Shown here in pieces: positions 46,012-56,910 of a stretch of 64,000 nt of DNA (within the stretch, counting starts at the first letter, position 1; each line of letters opens with the position of its first letter). The translations under genes and the position numbers were made by a program. The notes beneath the pieces are model-generated. The model ran no database searches. It had not been told where the DNA came from and saw only the letters and a program-made list of their open reading frames with translations. The stretch comes from Irpex lacteus (taxonomy: Eukaryota; Basidiomycota; Agaricomycetes; Polyporales; Irpicaceae), in the NCBI GenBank assembly GCA_001986395.2, contig MQVO02000008.1, positions 62,001 through 126,000 on the forward strand, read 5' to 3'.

Positions 46012-47871
46012 TTAGGCCGCGATAGTGCCCGTAATGGCAGAAATTGAGGGAGAGAAGAAGTATTCTCCGCCATTCGAGACCACAAAATCGGGCAAGGTAT
46101 AGCTCTTCGTTTGGTCGTTGGGATCAAGACCGACAGCTGTGCGAGGCGTACCACGTCCGATGACTGGGTCGAAGCCAGCGTTGACCGACTTGAGCGGTGG
46201 GAAACTGGGTATCGTGCGGTGAGTTTGGTTCACACAGCATCTGTAGTCGATTATAAACTTACTTGGCAGTGTTAGCCCAGTTGACTTGCTGGAACCGGAA
46301 ACCGTTCGCTATGCTGGACTGGTATTCGACTATCGCCGTGTATAAGCTTGTTGATCGGATAAGAAAAGAAAGCATGCTTACCGAAGGCGAGGCCACGATC
46401 GGTCTGCGTAGTGTTCGCATGTGCCTCTGCAGCTGACACCTCAGGGCCGTAAGGGGTGCCCGCGCGGATGGCATGGTTGATAGTATTGGCGTCCGCCAAA
46501 TCAGCGCGAGGATTGGTCTTACGGATGTGTGCAGAGAAAGGGCAGTATGTCTGGTCACTGATGAGATTGGATGTAAGGTGCGCGAAGTCAAACTTGTTGT
46601 TTCGCTGGGGGTCTGCGCCAAGGGTGGAGTCGTCGGTCTCTGGGACGATGTCGAGGGGCGCACCGCTCTTCCAGCGACCAATCATCCTGGCACCTATGAA
46701 CTCTGCACCTTCCTGCACGGTCAAGGTGCCGGCCTTATTTTGGACGGCATTATCTATAGTCCACTTGTTGAATTCAGGCACGAGCTGTTTGAGCTTCCTG
46801 AAGACTAAGAACGAGCCATCCTTTGTCCACGACGGGCGGGTGAAGGTGCCATCGCCAAGACGTCCAGTCAGGATGATTCCTGGAAGGGCAAGAGTCTGTC
46901 CGGGTAAGGGATCATTGAAACCGATGACGGCGGGGTTCGAGATACCGTCCAAGAACCCAAAGTCTGCGATGCAGGTATATCAGTCGACATCTTCAAGGAT
47001 GATGAGGAGACCTACGCTCGTGGCCAGCTTGGGCACCTGGTCGTGCCGCGCTATTGAGAGTATAGACAATAGATAGAGAGCTGCCGAACAGTTCATTCAA
47101 GTCGTTGTTGTATGCTGTAAGGTATGAATCCTGCAATTTTCAGCATCAGCGTCGTCTATGGGCACGCCATTGGGAAACTCGTTACCTGGTCGCTGCCAAT
47201 GAGGAATACGCCATGGATGTTTGTTCCCTTGAAGGCAGTCTCCCATTTGTTAATATCATCTCCAAGACCGGAAGCATCCGCGAACTGGCCAGATGCGAAT
47301 TGGGTGTCGCCGAGGTTATCAGAAACTCCGAGCGTAGTGAGGCCAGTCTGGGAGAACGCGACGTTGACGAACGCTAGCGGTTGTGAGGACGGAGGAGAGA
47401 CGAGAGTGGCAACCGAAGTGATATTGGCAGAGGCATAGGTCTTGAGGACGCCTTTGAACCTCGTTGGATCGTTGATATGGAAGAAGACGAAGCGTTCCTT
47501 TTGCTTCTTCATTCCGACACTAGAGACGGCGAGTGGCTTTTAGATATCATATTACTAAGTAGAAGCAAGGCAAAGTGATCATACCAGTATATCTCCTTGT
47601 ATATTCTGGATGGGCAAGAAGGTCCCGTTTGTGGCATTGAACGTAAGGATTTGCTCCAAGGTCGGTAAAAGGCCTTGTCCCGGGAAGGCTGTACTCTATC
47701 AGCGTTTACTCTACAGAGAAGGGGGGGAGGGAACATACATGCCAAGAGGGGTGCACTTCGCGTGTCTCGTTTCGTCAGCTCGTCCTTAACGGCGGACACA
47801 TGCGCACCAGAAACGGTACAGATATGTGCGATGAACGAAAGGGATGCGACCAATAAACCGGAGAAGCGCAT
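46012..47871 (-). CDS. DyP-type peroxidase 3 (secreted)
   Basis: Third dye-decolorizing peroxidase, on the minus strand; multi-exon, about 500 residues. ATG at 47869-47871 starts MRFSGLLVASLSFIAHIC, a signal peptide, with a dibasic KRD site soon after that could be cut by a Kex2-type protease. Landmarks: NIQGDIL, FVFFHINDPTRFKGVLKTY, HGVFLIGSDQ, FLDGISNPAVIGF (GxxDG Asp), FLVFRKLKQLVPEFNKW, SAHIRKTNPR with the proximal His, and AIRAGTPYG with the Arg 21 residues later. The C-terminus is SNGGEYFFSPSISAI; stop at 46012-46014. TATAAAA on the minus strand lies 65 nt before the ATG. Predicted active. It is closest in wording to DyP1 in the catalytic segments. Confidence 0.93.
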
Positions 47872-49217
47872 AGTGGCGGAAGCAAGGATCAAGGGAGTGC
47901 TGAACTCTGTGTTTCATCTCCTGTTTTCACTCTCCTTTTATATCTGCTCTTCTGATGATAGGCATAGCTCAGTTGAAATGGACAAGAAAAGACGTACAAA
48001 TCGCTCACCAGGAATCTGCCTGGTGCTGAATGCTCAGCGCAGGACAGCTGTTTCACTCCATCTGTCGATAATTAAATTGCGAACCTTCAAACGAGGCACA
48101 TCGTGGCGATTCCCGCTACCCTGCATTTGCTACCCTGAAAACTCGGTAGCGAAGCATTTCCCGTTGTGGTAAACAAGGGCGTCGTGACTTCATGGACACT
48201 ACACGATCATTACGACACTCTAAAAGCATACGCGGCAGCGTGAGAAAGCAATTGCAAGGACCGCGTGGAACTCACCTCTTGTATGCATATTGTATCAGGA
48301 TAATTACCATCCTTGCCGCTAGTCGAGGTTCATTGAACGTTTGCCCTATAAATCGATTGAAGTTATCAAACACCGCACGGACGTGAATATATGCGAGGCT
48401 ATGCCTTCTTGTAACGGAGAATTGTAAGGAACAGGTACGAATGTACCTATAGTGTCTTCGGTGAACCTGCGGATCTTGATGAACGACAGTAATGCGATTT
48501 TAGCCGTAGATTTATTCCTGCTTTTGTCTCTCAGAGCTAGTATCAAATACAAGAACGTCATGCGAGCCTGCTGACGTTCATAACAGGACATCAGAAGATA
48601 TACTTACACGTTGTTTGTGAATGGGACCTCGGTACCGGTATTAATAACAGAGGGATTGTTATTGGACCAAGGATCGCGCTGTCAAGGAATAGGCACAGCG
48701 GATGTCAGCACAGAGAGCATGAATGCATCATACTATATCTGACCTTGTTCATCAACGCGAGTGGGTTATGTAATGTACATATCTCTTCCACACAAGTCAG
48801 GCCACCAGGCCAGCATTTCTTGGCACCCTTTATTATCGCCGGTGGGATTGGTGCCAGTGTGCAAGAAGGTACTTTGGTAATAGACCGACTCGGAGTCGAG
48901 CGAGTCAGCCTCCCATGTGCGTCTATATTGCTGACTCAGCATCCTTGCTTATTGTGGTAACTTTAGCAACTCACCACCGACTCGATTCCGGCCGAGTCAG
49001 CTCAACTCGGACAGCCGCGGTCTGGTCTCCTCAGTGCCAAAAGGCATCATCGACAACTTTACCACGGAGTGGTTAACCAGTGATATTTCGCTATACTTAC
49101 ATCCTTTGACGTGCCGGGTGTTCATCAGACAAGAGCGATGAATGCCAACTCCGAGTCGTTCTGCGAGAGAACGTGTATTCTGCGGTACCTTCTCACATTC
49201 TTCTGTGTAAGTTTTTT
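47872..49217. promoter_or_regulatory. Upstream region of DyP3 with TGACTC/GAGTC cluster
   Basis: About 1.35 kb. The first 70 bp hold the DyP3 TATA box. From about 48885 to 49160 there are many GACTC/GAGTC cores, including a complete 13-bp bZIP-type palindrome (48929-48941) and a near-palindrome at 48886-48898. Similar cores continue into the next gene. Open frames here look like chance. Confidence 0.4.
47936..47942 (-). promoter_or_regulatory. TATA box of DyP3
   Basis: Reads TATAAAA on the minus strand, 65 nt upstream of the start codon, the same element and spacing as DyP2. Confidence 0.6.
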
Positions 49218-50255
49218 CTATGTTACGGATGTTACGAAAATTATAGAAAGCCTATGAAATTGACGTCTTTGTAGACGTAGCAGGTATACAATCAACGGCT
49301 CGGTGACGAACAAGATATCTGGGGGCGCCGCGCTAGTAGGTCGCCGAGTCACACCATGCGAGAGCGACTCTGAACGCATTCTCTGCATTAGTGACTCAAC
49401 CGAGAGGCGTAACTTCGAGGGTTCTTCTTCAGGCCCTATACCGAGGTCAGACTTACGAGCTATACGACAATTGAAACGACTACTCACTGGCGGTGTCATC
49501 AGCAATGCCTTGCGAGCAGTAGAAGCCTTATGCTGTTGCTGCCGCACGAATTCGTCCACCACCGAAGAGAGCATCACCTTTGCCGTGATAATAACGCGGC
49601 TCTCGACGTTGTCGTTAGGCCCGTCGGTGGACTTCTTCTCGTGTCGGCTCAAGCCCAACTCTGTGGTGCACAAGACTGCAGCGTTCTGTGTATGCTTCCT
49701 GCGAGACCTATGTCCAGGATCGCGAGGAGAGCCTGTGCCCTCTGCGTCTTCCATCCACTCTTCTTGGAAACGGTGAGAGTGGCGAGGACACAGAATCTCA
49801 AATTCGCTGGATAGCATATCCTCTCCTACCACCTTCCGCAGCTCGACCGTCTGCAGAACAACAGCAGAAACCCTCTCTCCGAACACCTCCTCGATTTTAT
49901 CTCGCATGGCGTCCGCGGCTGGTCTTACGCCGGCTACTACTAGGACATCCATGATCCCCTCAATGACATCGTCGTAAAACGTCGCAGTCACGATAGCATG
50001 GCGATCGACAACAGGGTCCAGGTAACGCATGACCAGTGATCTCCATCTAGCCGATGTGGCTTGGTCCTCTGAGTTGTAAGAGTCAAAATTACTGTATACG
50101 CTTGCTTTGGCACGTCTACTTACCTCCTGCAAATATTTTCCAGTATAAATCCTCCAGGACCCCGCTATGTCTAGTCAACGTTTCAAATTTTGTGAGATCC
50201 AAGCTTGAGCGAGCTGACAGCGATCTGATATACCTGCCTTTTTGGGAAGAGGACT
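49218..50255 (-). CDS. Protein of unknown function (5' end uncertain)
   Basis: Coding-like minus-strand gene, not recognised. The main exon runs from about 50080 to a stop at 49218 and encodes about 285 residues. These include a helical core (RSLVMRYLDPVVDRHAIVTA, YDDVIEGIMDVLVVAGVRPA, DKIEEVFGERVSAVVLQTVE, LRKVVGEDMLSSEFEI) and a Ser/Arg-rich end. A clear intron (donor GTAAGTAGACG, acceptor AACTCAG) joins it to an upstream exon ending KFETLTRHSGVLEDLYWKIF. The true start lies upstream of about 50200; one candidate ATG is near 50365-50370 in a further exon. The extreme 3' end could also contain a missed intron. No signal peptide or membrane segment seen. Function cannot be stated. Confidence 0.5.
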
Positions 50256-50677
50256 CAGGACTCAAAATGATCCGATGCCTAACGAGATATATAGAGGCTG
50301 GTTCACGAGCCTACCGATGCCGAACCGGCCGCTCGCAATCTTTCGTGGACGACTTCAGTTCGAGTGAACCAAGCATATTAGTACTTAAGTCGAATAACCG
50401 TCGCAAAACAGAATCAGAGATCTCCGACTCATACTGGTAGATCTCAGCGACGTATCATAGCTGTATAGAAACTCGCATTCAGCCCGTCCGTTGTGTTACT
50501 TGCATTTATATACTCGAGAAAGATACAGTCATACCTCTATGGTCGCTACATCTACTACTCCCTTTACCTCCGCGCTCTGCACCTTCTCGAGCGGACTGGG
50601 ACCGGTCGCCGGAGACGTCACGGTGATGTCTCTACTTATCTCCCGAGCTATATGATGACAATCGAGGGAGAAACGAG
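50256..50677. other. Intergenic region
   Basis: About 420 bp that may contain the first exon of the unknown 49-50 kb gene and the 3' UTR of the permease. A 20-bp motif near 50289-50312 (AGGCTGG..ACGAGCCTA) recurs near 54714-54737. Nothing else. Confidence 0.35.
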
Positions 50678-53086
50678 TCAAATACTAGACAGTGAACAGG
50701 GTGATGGATAATGTGGCGCACCTTCATTTTCAGTATGCTTGACCGGCCCCGTGAACCATTTTCTCGCGCTTATTGCCCAGAACCCCATTGAATAAGCTAA
50801 AATAATTCCCACCGCGACTAGCGAGTAGTTCAGAGTCTGCGAGTTGATGGGACTCTCGTTCGGGAGAATGAAGGCGATGGAGATGAATGCAATCCAGAGG
50901 ACAGCAATGCTCGCGACAGGATAGGAGAACGATCCGAGATGAAAGGGGCCTCTGATGAAGTTATTTGCGTAGATGACACGAAGGGCGATTGGGATAGCTG
51001 TAAAGTTAGGAAGGTAAATATACAGAAAACGGCATCAGGAAGTAGCAGTCGGTAGGCCGCTGAGGACGCACCATATGAGATATACAACCCAATTGTGGCA
51101 ATAGAGGTAGCGGCAGAGAACGCTACTGAACTTCCGAGACTAGGAAGCCCTAAGCAGAAGCTCAGAAGACACGCGAGCCAGACTATCCATGTGAACGATA
51201 TTTCAAAGACGCAGTCAAATTTAGAGTGAGGTTACATGAAGCTAGATTGGACCGACCAGTACGGACGGGCGACTTAAGCTTGACGTCGACCTTGTGAAAA
51301 AATTTGTGCCCTGGGATGCCACCATCTCTAGCAAAGGCATACATCATGCGACTATTGGACGTGATGGAGAATGTACCGCAGAAGAACATGGCGCCGATAA
51401 TGACGACCTGTGTAAGCCAGCGCACAATGAACTGAATCTCGATCGTAGTAGAAAGGGGATGGACGGTCGATGCTCACCATGAGGACAATAGCGCCCTTCT
51501 CACCGACCGTGTCAAAAATGATTTGAGGTACAGGTTCACCGGTGGCAGAGTTGACTGTGACGGCGAGGTCTTGGATCGAGAAGAGCAAACCTAGAATGAG
51601 GAACCATCCCAGGACAGCTGAGACACCAATGGCCATGATGATACCGATAGGTCCTGCCACGGCCGCGTTGTGAGTCTCTTCTGTCATCTAGAGAAAACTA
51701 TTAGATTTAAAATTGTCACGCATATGGTGTGTGAAAAGAAAGCTACGCACATGGGCACTAGCGTCGAACCCTTGTTCAGCTTGGTCAGGATGCGTGATGA
51801 ATATGCACAAGGAGAACCATACCAGTTAGCGAATATTGGGCCATTAGGATGCCAATCTATCATGAACAATGAGGTTAAACGAGGAACTATGCGCGGAATA
51901 GTAGCGACTCTGCAGACCACGACGACATAAGCCGGGCTCGCACGTACACTCCATCCGGGACCATCGACGCCTGTGCCGTCAATGAATGTCGCGAATACGA
52001 ACTTGGCGGGCCGATGTATAGGTGCTTTGGCAAGAACAGCGATAATGAGAGCTGTCGTCCCAATAGCGTGCCACCATATTGAGATATTGTTCAGATGCCT
52101 GAGGAGATGAACACCGAATGTATTCACGAGGCCTTCAACGTATAGATAGTTACTACAAGCTGAAATTAGACGGACGGAGGATGAGTGCATACCTTGAGCA
52201 ACCAAGACAGCAGCGTAAATACCGATGTTGGTCTTCTCGGTGGGAATGAAGTCTGTGCCGAATGTCGCCACAGTTGAGATGAAAGATGCACATGCAAAAC
52301 TGATGCATCATGAGGTAAGGGCACCAATTAGCAACATAATAATTAGCTCAATGGGGGGGGTATTAGGGAACACGGATGTACCTGATACCAGTAGTAACGG
52401 CAACCTGCCCAAGTAGGTTGAACCATCCTGTCACCCAGGATGCAAAGGCGGCATTCTTGGGCTCCGATAACATGGCTGCCCAATAATACGGGCCGCCACT
52501 TGTCGGGTGCGCACTGCAGATCTCTAGGAACTTGCTCATTTCTTCGCATCAAAATAATGGTAGTGGCACAAGACGTACCGGCCATTGCCAAGCCCACAAG
52601 CATCGTGAAACAAGCTGTGGACCTCAGTAAGTTTTGCGCAACACATCTGAGTCATGGATTGCGTCACGTACACACAATGATCCAGCCCCATACCATCACC
52701 GCAGGTCCTCCAGTGTTCTACAATGGTACACATGTACGTGCGATTTATAGGTGTGTTGTACGACGTGCGAGCGACTTACTAGGCCATACAGGAACAGGGA
52801 CGGTACACCAGTGATGACACTGATGATCGAGAAGGACACGCCGAAGTTCTGAATGGATCCGCGTTGTAAGTTCGTTGACGGATACATGGCATCCGCTCAG
52901 AGAGAAGCACACCTGTAGCAGACCTAAATTTCGCCTGAGACAGATCAGCAGCTTCATGACGAGGCTACTAAAAGCTGCGATGACTTACTGCAACTCCTGC
53001 TTGTATCCCATCCTCGCTAGCTCGGCCTCATCTGCACCACAGTTCGCAGGCCCAGTCGCCGTTCTGGTTTCTTCGTCGGAGGACAT
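50678..53086 (-). CDS. APC-family GABA/amino-acid (or choline) permease
   Basis: Plasma-membrane or vacuolar transporter of the amino acid-polyamine-organocation superfamily, about 520 residues, some twelve transmembrane segments, ten or more exons. ATG at 53084-53086 (MSSDEETRTATGPANCG), then GYKQELQ and, after introns, FGVSFSIISVITGVPSLFLY and GGPAVMVWGW, the conserved TM1-2 region. Further landmarks: WVTGWFNLLGQVAVTTGI, VNTFGVHLLRHLNNISIWWH, AHMTEETHNAAVAGPIGIIM, GAMFFCGTFSITSNSRMMYA, FARDGGIPGHKFFHKV and SLGSSVAFSAATSIATIGLY. The C-terminus is WFTGPVKHTENEG, with a likely stop at 50678. The pattern is that of fungal UGA4/HNM1-like transporters. The substrate could be GABA, another amino acid or choline; the frame seems intact. 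Confidence 0.85.
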
Positions 53087-53656
53087 AGGGTTCCGGCCAG
53101 CGAGCCTAGGGTTGCAAAACGAAGTGAGTGTACAATCCTGTGGCAGGAGATGAGCAAGAATGTGAGAAATTTAGCAGCAACTCACGAAGGATACTCTCGT
53201 GTGATAAACGATGCGGTTTTCCCATCGGCTCGAGGAAGTTTCTCCCACCCAGCCCCGCATCGTGACAGGCCCACGGCGTAGTGAAAGACGCGTATGCATA
53301 CCTCGCACGCGTCACACCTTCGATGAGCTATCGTAGTGAATTTGACAAGCGAGCTATGGTCCGGGGAGTGACTGCAAATAGGTAAGTCACTGGCAGCTCG
53401 TAGTGCGAAAGAAGGCGGACTGCGTACGGGGTATCCGCCCATGCGTCGGTGCACATGAGAGCCTAGGCAGACAATTGTCACATTAATGTCAGATGTATTG
53501 TACTATTAAAGCGACAGTCCAGTCAAATTTACAGAGTATTGGAAGGTGATCGAAGGGGGACAGGTACGACGAACAGGCTCGCGATCTTCTATAAGGAGCA
53601 TAAAGTGTACCCATGGGCTGAAGGTGCTGACGGTCATATCCATCTAAATATCCACC
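53087..53656. other. Intergenic region
   Basis: 570 bp between the permease start and the kinase-like gene's end, both minus strand. Short open frames only. It should contain the permease promoter. Confidence 0.4.
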
Positions 53657-54571
53657 TTAGACATATACATAAGAAACTCTTCCCCATGACTTTAAGCAGA
53701 AAGGACGTACCGTATCCCAGGGACACTGCGGCCAACCACTCGTGTCGCTGACCCCTTTCTGCTTTACTAACAGATATCGTATGAACTTGAGACAGCCGTA
53801 CATGCGGGTAAGCTCCTTCCAATCAGAATCGTCGTCACTTTCTTCCCTAAGGACAGCTTCACCGAAGTCGATGACAATTACACGTTTGGGGTCGTCAGAG
53901 GGAGTGAACAGAACATTATTGAGGTTTAGGTCGTTGTGGAGGACACCGTGGTAAGGAAGGGTATCGGCCGTTCGGAGGAGCGTTTCGCACAAGTTAGGGG
54001 TGAGGTTTTCAAGAGATATTTTATCGAGGGTGATGGCATCGGGGACGTACTCCATGACGATAGCAGGAGTATCGAATGCACGCTCTACTGGATACAGAAC
54101 GCTGCCGGAGAAGAAGAATAGTGGAATCGTGGAACCTTGCAGGTCCTGTAGGCGGCGATATGCGTCGCACTCGGTTTCGTGGTTCTCTATGCAGTGGTGG
54201 TAGTACCACATCTCTTGGGAGACGTCGTGCGGCACTTGTACCGTGCCGCGCTGAGCAGCCCAAATCTCGTCTACACTCCATTCGCGGGGATTCGCAGCCG
54301 CTGCAGCCTTCTCAAGCTCCAGTGACCAAGGTTGCCTTGTAGACCTGTCCTTGATGAAGCGAGAGTCATAGATCTTGAGAACAACGTCGGCTGGTCCGAG
54401 GTCACTCGAACGAACTTGGAGGACCACACTTTTCGTAAAAGGCACGAAGGGGCGTACGACAGTGAAAGTGATAGGGTTCGGCTGATTTTGTGGGAGAAAC
54501 GATATTGTGGCACCTGGAGAGAACTCGGAAGGTACAGTCGTGAATTCAAGTTGAGTGCTTTTCTCCATCAT
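53657..54571 (-). CDS. Stand-alone protein kinase-like fold protein
   Basis: About 300 residues in mostly one exon; start ATG at 54569-54571 (MMEKSTQLEFTTVPSE), although the frame is open to another ATG at 54656-54658. Kinase landmarks: ADVVLKIYDSRF with the ATP-binding Lys, AIVMEYVPDAITLDKI (hinge), HGVLHNDLNLNNVLFT (catalytic loop HxDLxxxN with Asp and Asn present), and IVIDFGEAVLREE (DFG). The C-lobe is short, so this looks like the small kinase-like families expanded in Agaricomycetes rather than a full Ser/Thr kinase. All catalytic residues are kept, so activity on a protein or small molecule is possible. The 3' end may use an additional intron (a GTACGT donor lies near 53710). Confidence 0.68.
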   Translation of the reverse strand: MMEKSTQLEFTTVPSEFSPGATISFLPQNQPNPITFTVVRPFVPFTKSVVLQVRSSDLGPADVVLKIYDSRFIKDRSTRQPWSLELEKAAAAANPREWSVDEIWAAQRGTVQVPHDVSQEMWYYHHCIENHETECDAYRRLQDLQGSTIPLFFFSGSVLYPVERAFDTPAIVMEYVPDAITLDKISLENLTPNLCETLLRTADTLPYHGVLHNDLNLNNVLFTPSDDPKRVIVIDFGEAVLREESDDDSDWKELTRMYGCLKFIRYLLVKQKGVSDTSGWPQCPWDTVRPFCLKSWGRVSYVYV

Positions 54572-54877
54572 AGGCAGACAATGCGTGCACGAGGAGTATA
54601 AAGCTGAATCTAAAGGGGCCATGCATCTATATGCGCCGGATTCAAACTCCGCAAGCATTGCTGCCCCGATTTAGATACTGTCAAAATAGTGCTTTGCTAT
54701 ATGAGGTACGAGTATAGAGGCTGGTTAACGAGCCTACACTGTGAGCTTAAAGCCCTTGGTCATCTTTGTTCAGCCCATAACCACTGTCCAGCTTGCAGAC
54801 TCAAGAGTTGATTAACGTTGATTATTGGCCATTCTGTATCCGCGATTCCGCATCACTTTATACGCGAATGAACATAG
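54572..54877. promoter_or_regulatory. Divergent spacer between kinase-like gene and ORFan
   Basis: About 306 bp head-to-head. TATA-like strings (TTTATAC) occur near 54598-54604 on the minus strand and 54857-54863 on the plus strand, one toward each gene. It also holds a second copy of the 20-bp AGGCTGG..ACGAGCCTA motif. Confidence 0.35.
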
Positions 54878-55267
54878 ATGTTGCCAGTGGTAGAGCCTGA
54901 GGTCTATCTAAAGTTGACTGCTTGGCATCTTGCTGACAAGGAACCTAACGGACAGCGCAAAACAAAGCAACAATGTCTAGAAGCTCTAGAAAAAATACAA
55001 AACAGACCTTTTGGACTAGACTTCCGTGTCGGTAAAATGATGCCAGTCCACAGAGCAGGGACCACAACTATGAACGGTTTCAAACTGGGAACAATGGGGA
55101 CATCCACAGACCCGACATCTTACACTGTTGGCATATACCGTGCGTCGTCCAAGAGGGTTTTTGGGTCGACATTGTATTCGGTTATATTACCCCATGAACC
55201 AACCTCAGAGGAGGCTGTGAAGGCTCTGATTGCGGAGGTAACGAGGATACCAATTACAGACGAGTAG
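54878..55267 (+). CDS. Small ORFan protein (129 residues)
   Basis: A single-exon frame, ATG at 54878-54880 to TAG at 55265-55267. No family recognised and no signal peptide. The composition is protein-like with alternating polar and hydrophobic stretches: KTKQQCLEALEKIQNRPFGL, FRVGKMMPVHRAGTTTMNGF, YTVGIYRASSKRVFGSTLYS, SEEAVKALIAEVTRIPITDE. Predicted helices flank a beta-rich middle, so a small alpha/beta fold is likely. It diverges from the kinase-like gene. Coding status is supported by the clean frame and absence of a better frame on the opposite strand. Confidence 0.5.
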   Translation: MLPVVEPEVYLKLTAWHLADKEPNGQRKTKQQCLEALEKIQNRPFGLDFRVGKMMPVHRAGTTTMNGFKLGTMGTSTDPTSYTVGIYRASSKRVFGSTLYSVILPHEPTSEEAVKALIAEVTRIPITDE

Positions 55268-56512
55268 ACTAGAGCTACCCTGCTCCTTCAAGTAGTGAAT
55301 CCAACGCGTAGTGACAAACAATGTGGACTTGTGCATGCGTGGTATCCAATCATTGCGAGCGGAGCGAGCAACCATTGGCTAACATATGAATCTGGCTTGG
55401 GGTGGGCTTTGACACTTTCCGGCGCTTGCTCTAGACGCCATCGTCGTGCAGAGCGCTTAACCTCGTTTCTCTGTATCAGTCAAAACCCACATCGAACGTC
55501 TTACTTTTCTCTTAATTTTGATCTCATTCTGTTTTCAAGCTGGAGTTGCATCATCTGGAATTTATCTGTGTTTTTAAGTTTTGTTTTCAATAGCATTCTG
55601 CGATACTACTACTGCTGCAGGCCGCACGAGGCCGCGCGTCCCTTACCGTGACGGTGTTACTTATGTCACACATAAGTCACGATTACAGTACTGTGACGCT
55701 CGAAGTACTACGCTCGATCATGTCGCCGACGTACTACAGTAGTAGTCGTTAACGTTCTGGCCAATGTCTATCGACATCGATGTCTATCCCTCACAATTAC
55801 TGCCGCGGGCGAATCTATTCGATCTGCAAAGCTCATTACCAATAGATAATGAGAGTACTTATGCATCAAGCAAGATTGTCACAGCAGTGAACGACATTGT
55901 GTAATACAATGGCCCTCATTTAGACGTCTTTGCCTCTCGTATCCTGTCCAGCGTACTGCACCGACACTACCGTCAGGAAACCCGCACAGCATGGCCGCCT
56001 GTGATCGGGCTGGATGTCTAGCCTACTTCGTATTGTGTTACTTAAGGAGAAACGAACTATCTTTCGGACTTAGCTTTGCTCATCGTGCCTAGATGAAGTG
56101 TTAGTATAGCAGAAGATCGAGTGGCATGACCGTACTCAGTTGACTCGGGATTGAATCCATAGCCGTTTTATACTAGCAATTAACATGAGTATTCAACTGA
56201 GAATGTCGCTCCGCGAGCATACCCGGCACGTGCCGATCCATATTACTTACGTTGATGCGAAGTTCCGAGTGACGGACATCGTGACGGCAATATTAGTCAC
56301 GATACTAAGTCGTCAATGTCAGATGTATGATACTCTTCAAGTTCAATAGTACTTACTATAGTCAATCTCGAAGAAGACGAAGCTGAACAGGAAGAATATA
56401 CATACTTATTGGGAGGTGGTCGGAGTCCAAGCGGAGGGGAGGTTAGTACTGGAGCGTGAGCGATTACCAATGACCATATGAGGACGCAAGATCTTTCCCA
56501 CTGGCCAAATCT
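55268..56512. other. Intergenic region
   Basis: About 1.25 kb with no recognisable gene. The sequence has scattered AT-rich and short palindromic strings near 55670-55760. It may be degraded sequence next to the duplicated fragment. Confidence 0.4.
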
Positions 56513-56790
56513 CCGGTCTCCCTCTGCTACAGTGCAGAGGAGGGCTTTCCCGTCGTTGTCGCCAAACATCCTGCTGACGAGCTCGATGTTTTTGCGTCTC
56601 ATTTGCTGTAGGTGTTGACGCAGAACGGCGAGGAGGTGTACTTCAAGATCAAGCGAAACACCAAACTCAGCAAGCTGCAAGGCGCCTATGCGAATAAGGT
56701 CGGCAAATGTTATAGCTGATTGCGTTCTCGTGTATCTGCAGTTAAATACGACCGTCGATCCAAAAAGGAACCCATCGAGGAGAATGTCAG
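56513..56790 (+). pseudogene. Chimeric duplicated fragment: SUMO intron 1/exon 2 fused to DyP3 3' flank
   Basis: Positions 56513-56706 match 44781-44975 (the end of SUMO intron 1 and most of exon 2) with only a few changes. Directly after, 56711-56790 match 45896-45974, the 3' flank of DyP3. The intervening 920 bp of the source are missing, so this is one local duplication, same orientation, with an internal deletion. There is no start codon, and the SUMO frame ends at TGA soon after the junction (AAATGTTATAGCTGA). Non-functional as SUMO. It lies at the 3' side of the lectin fusion gene. A 127-codon frame on the opposite strand (56297-56680) is only its antisense. Confidence 0.85.
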
Positions 56791-56910
56791 CGTGCAGGTG
56801 GTGATGATATGGTTCACACTCGTGTTATCACACTCAGTACGTACTTCATCCGGTTCAAATAGATACATGCGGCGCTTCCCCAAGAGGCTACGGGCATGGC
56901 GTAGGCGCAC

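Noticed and set aside
56297..56680. 127-codon minus-strand frame
   Set aside because: It is mainly the antisense of the duplicated SUMO fragment; the same reading appears opposite the real SUMO gene near 44767-44942.
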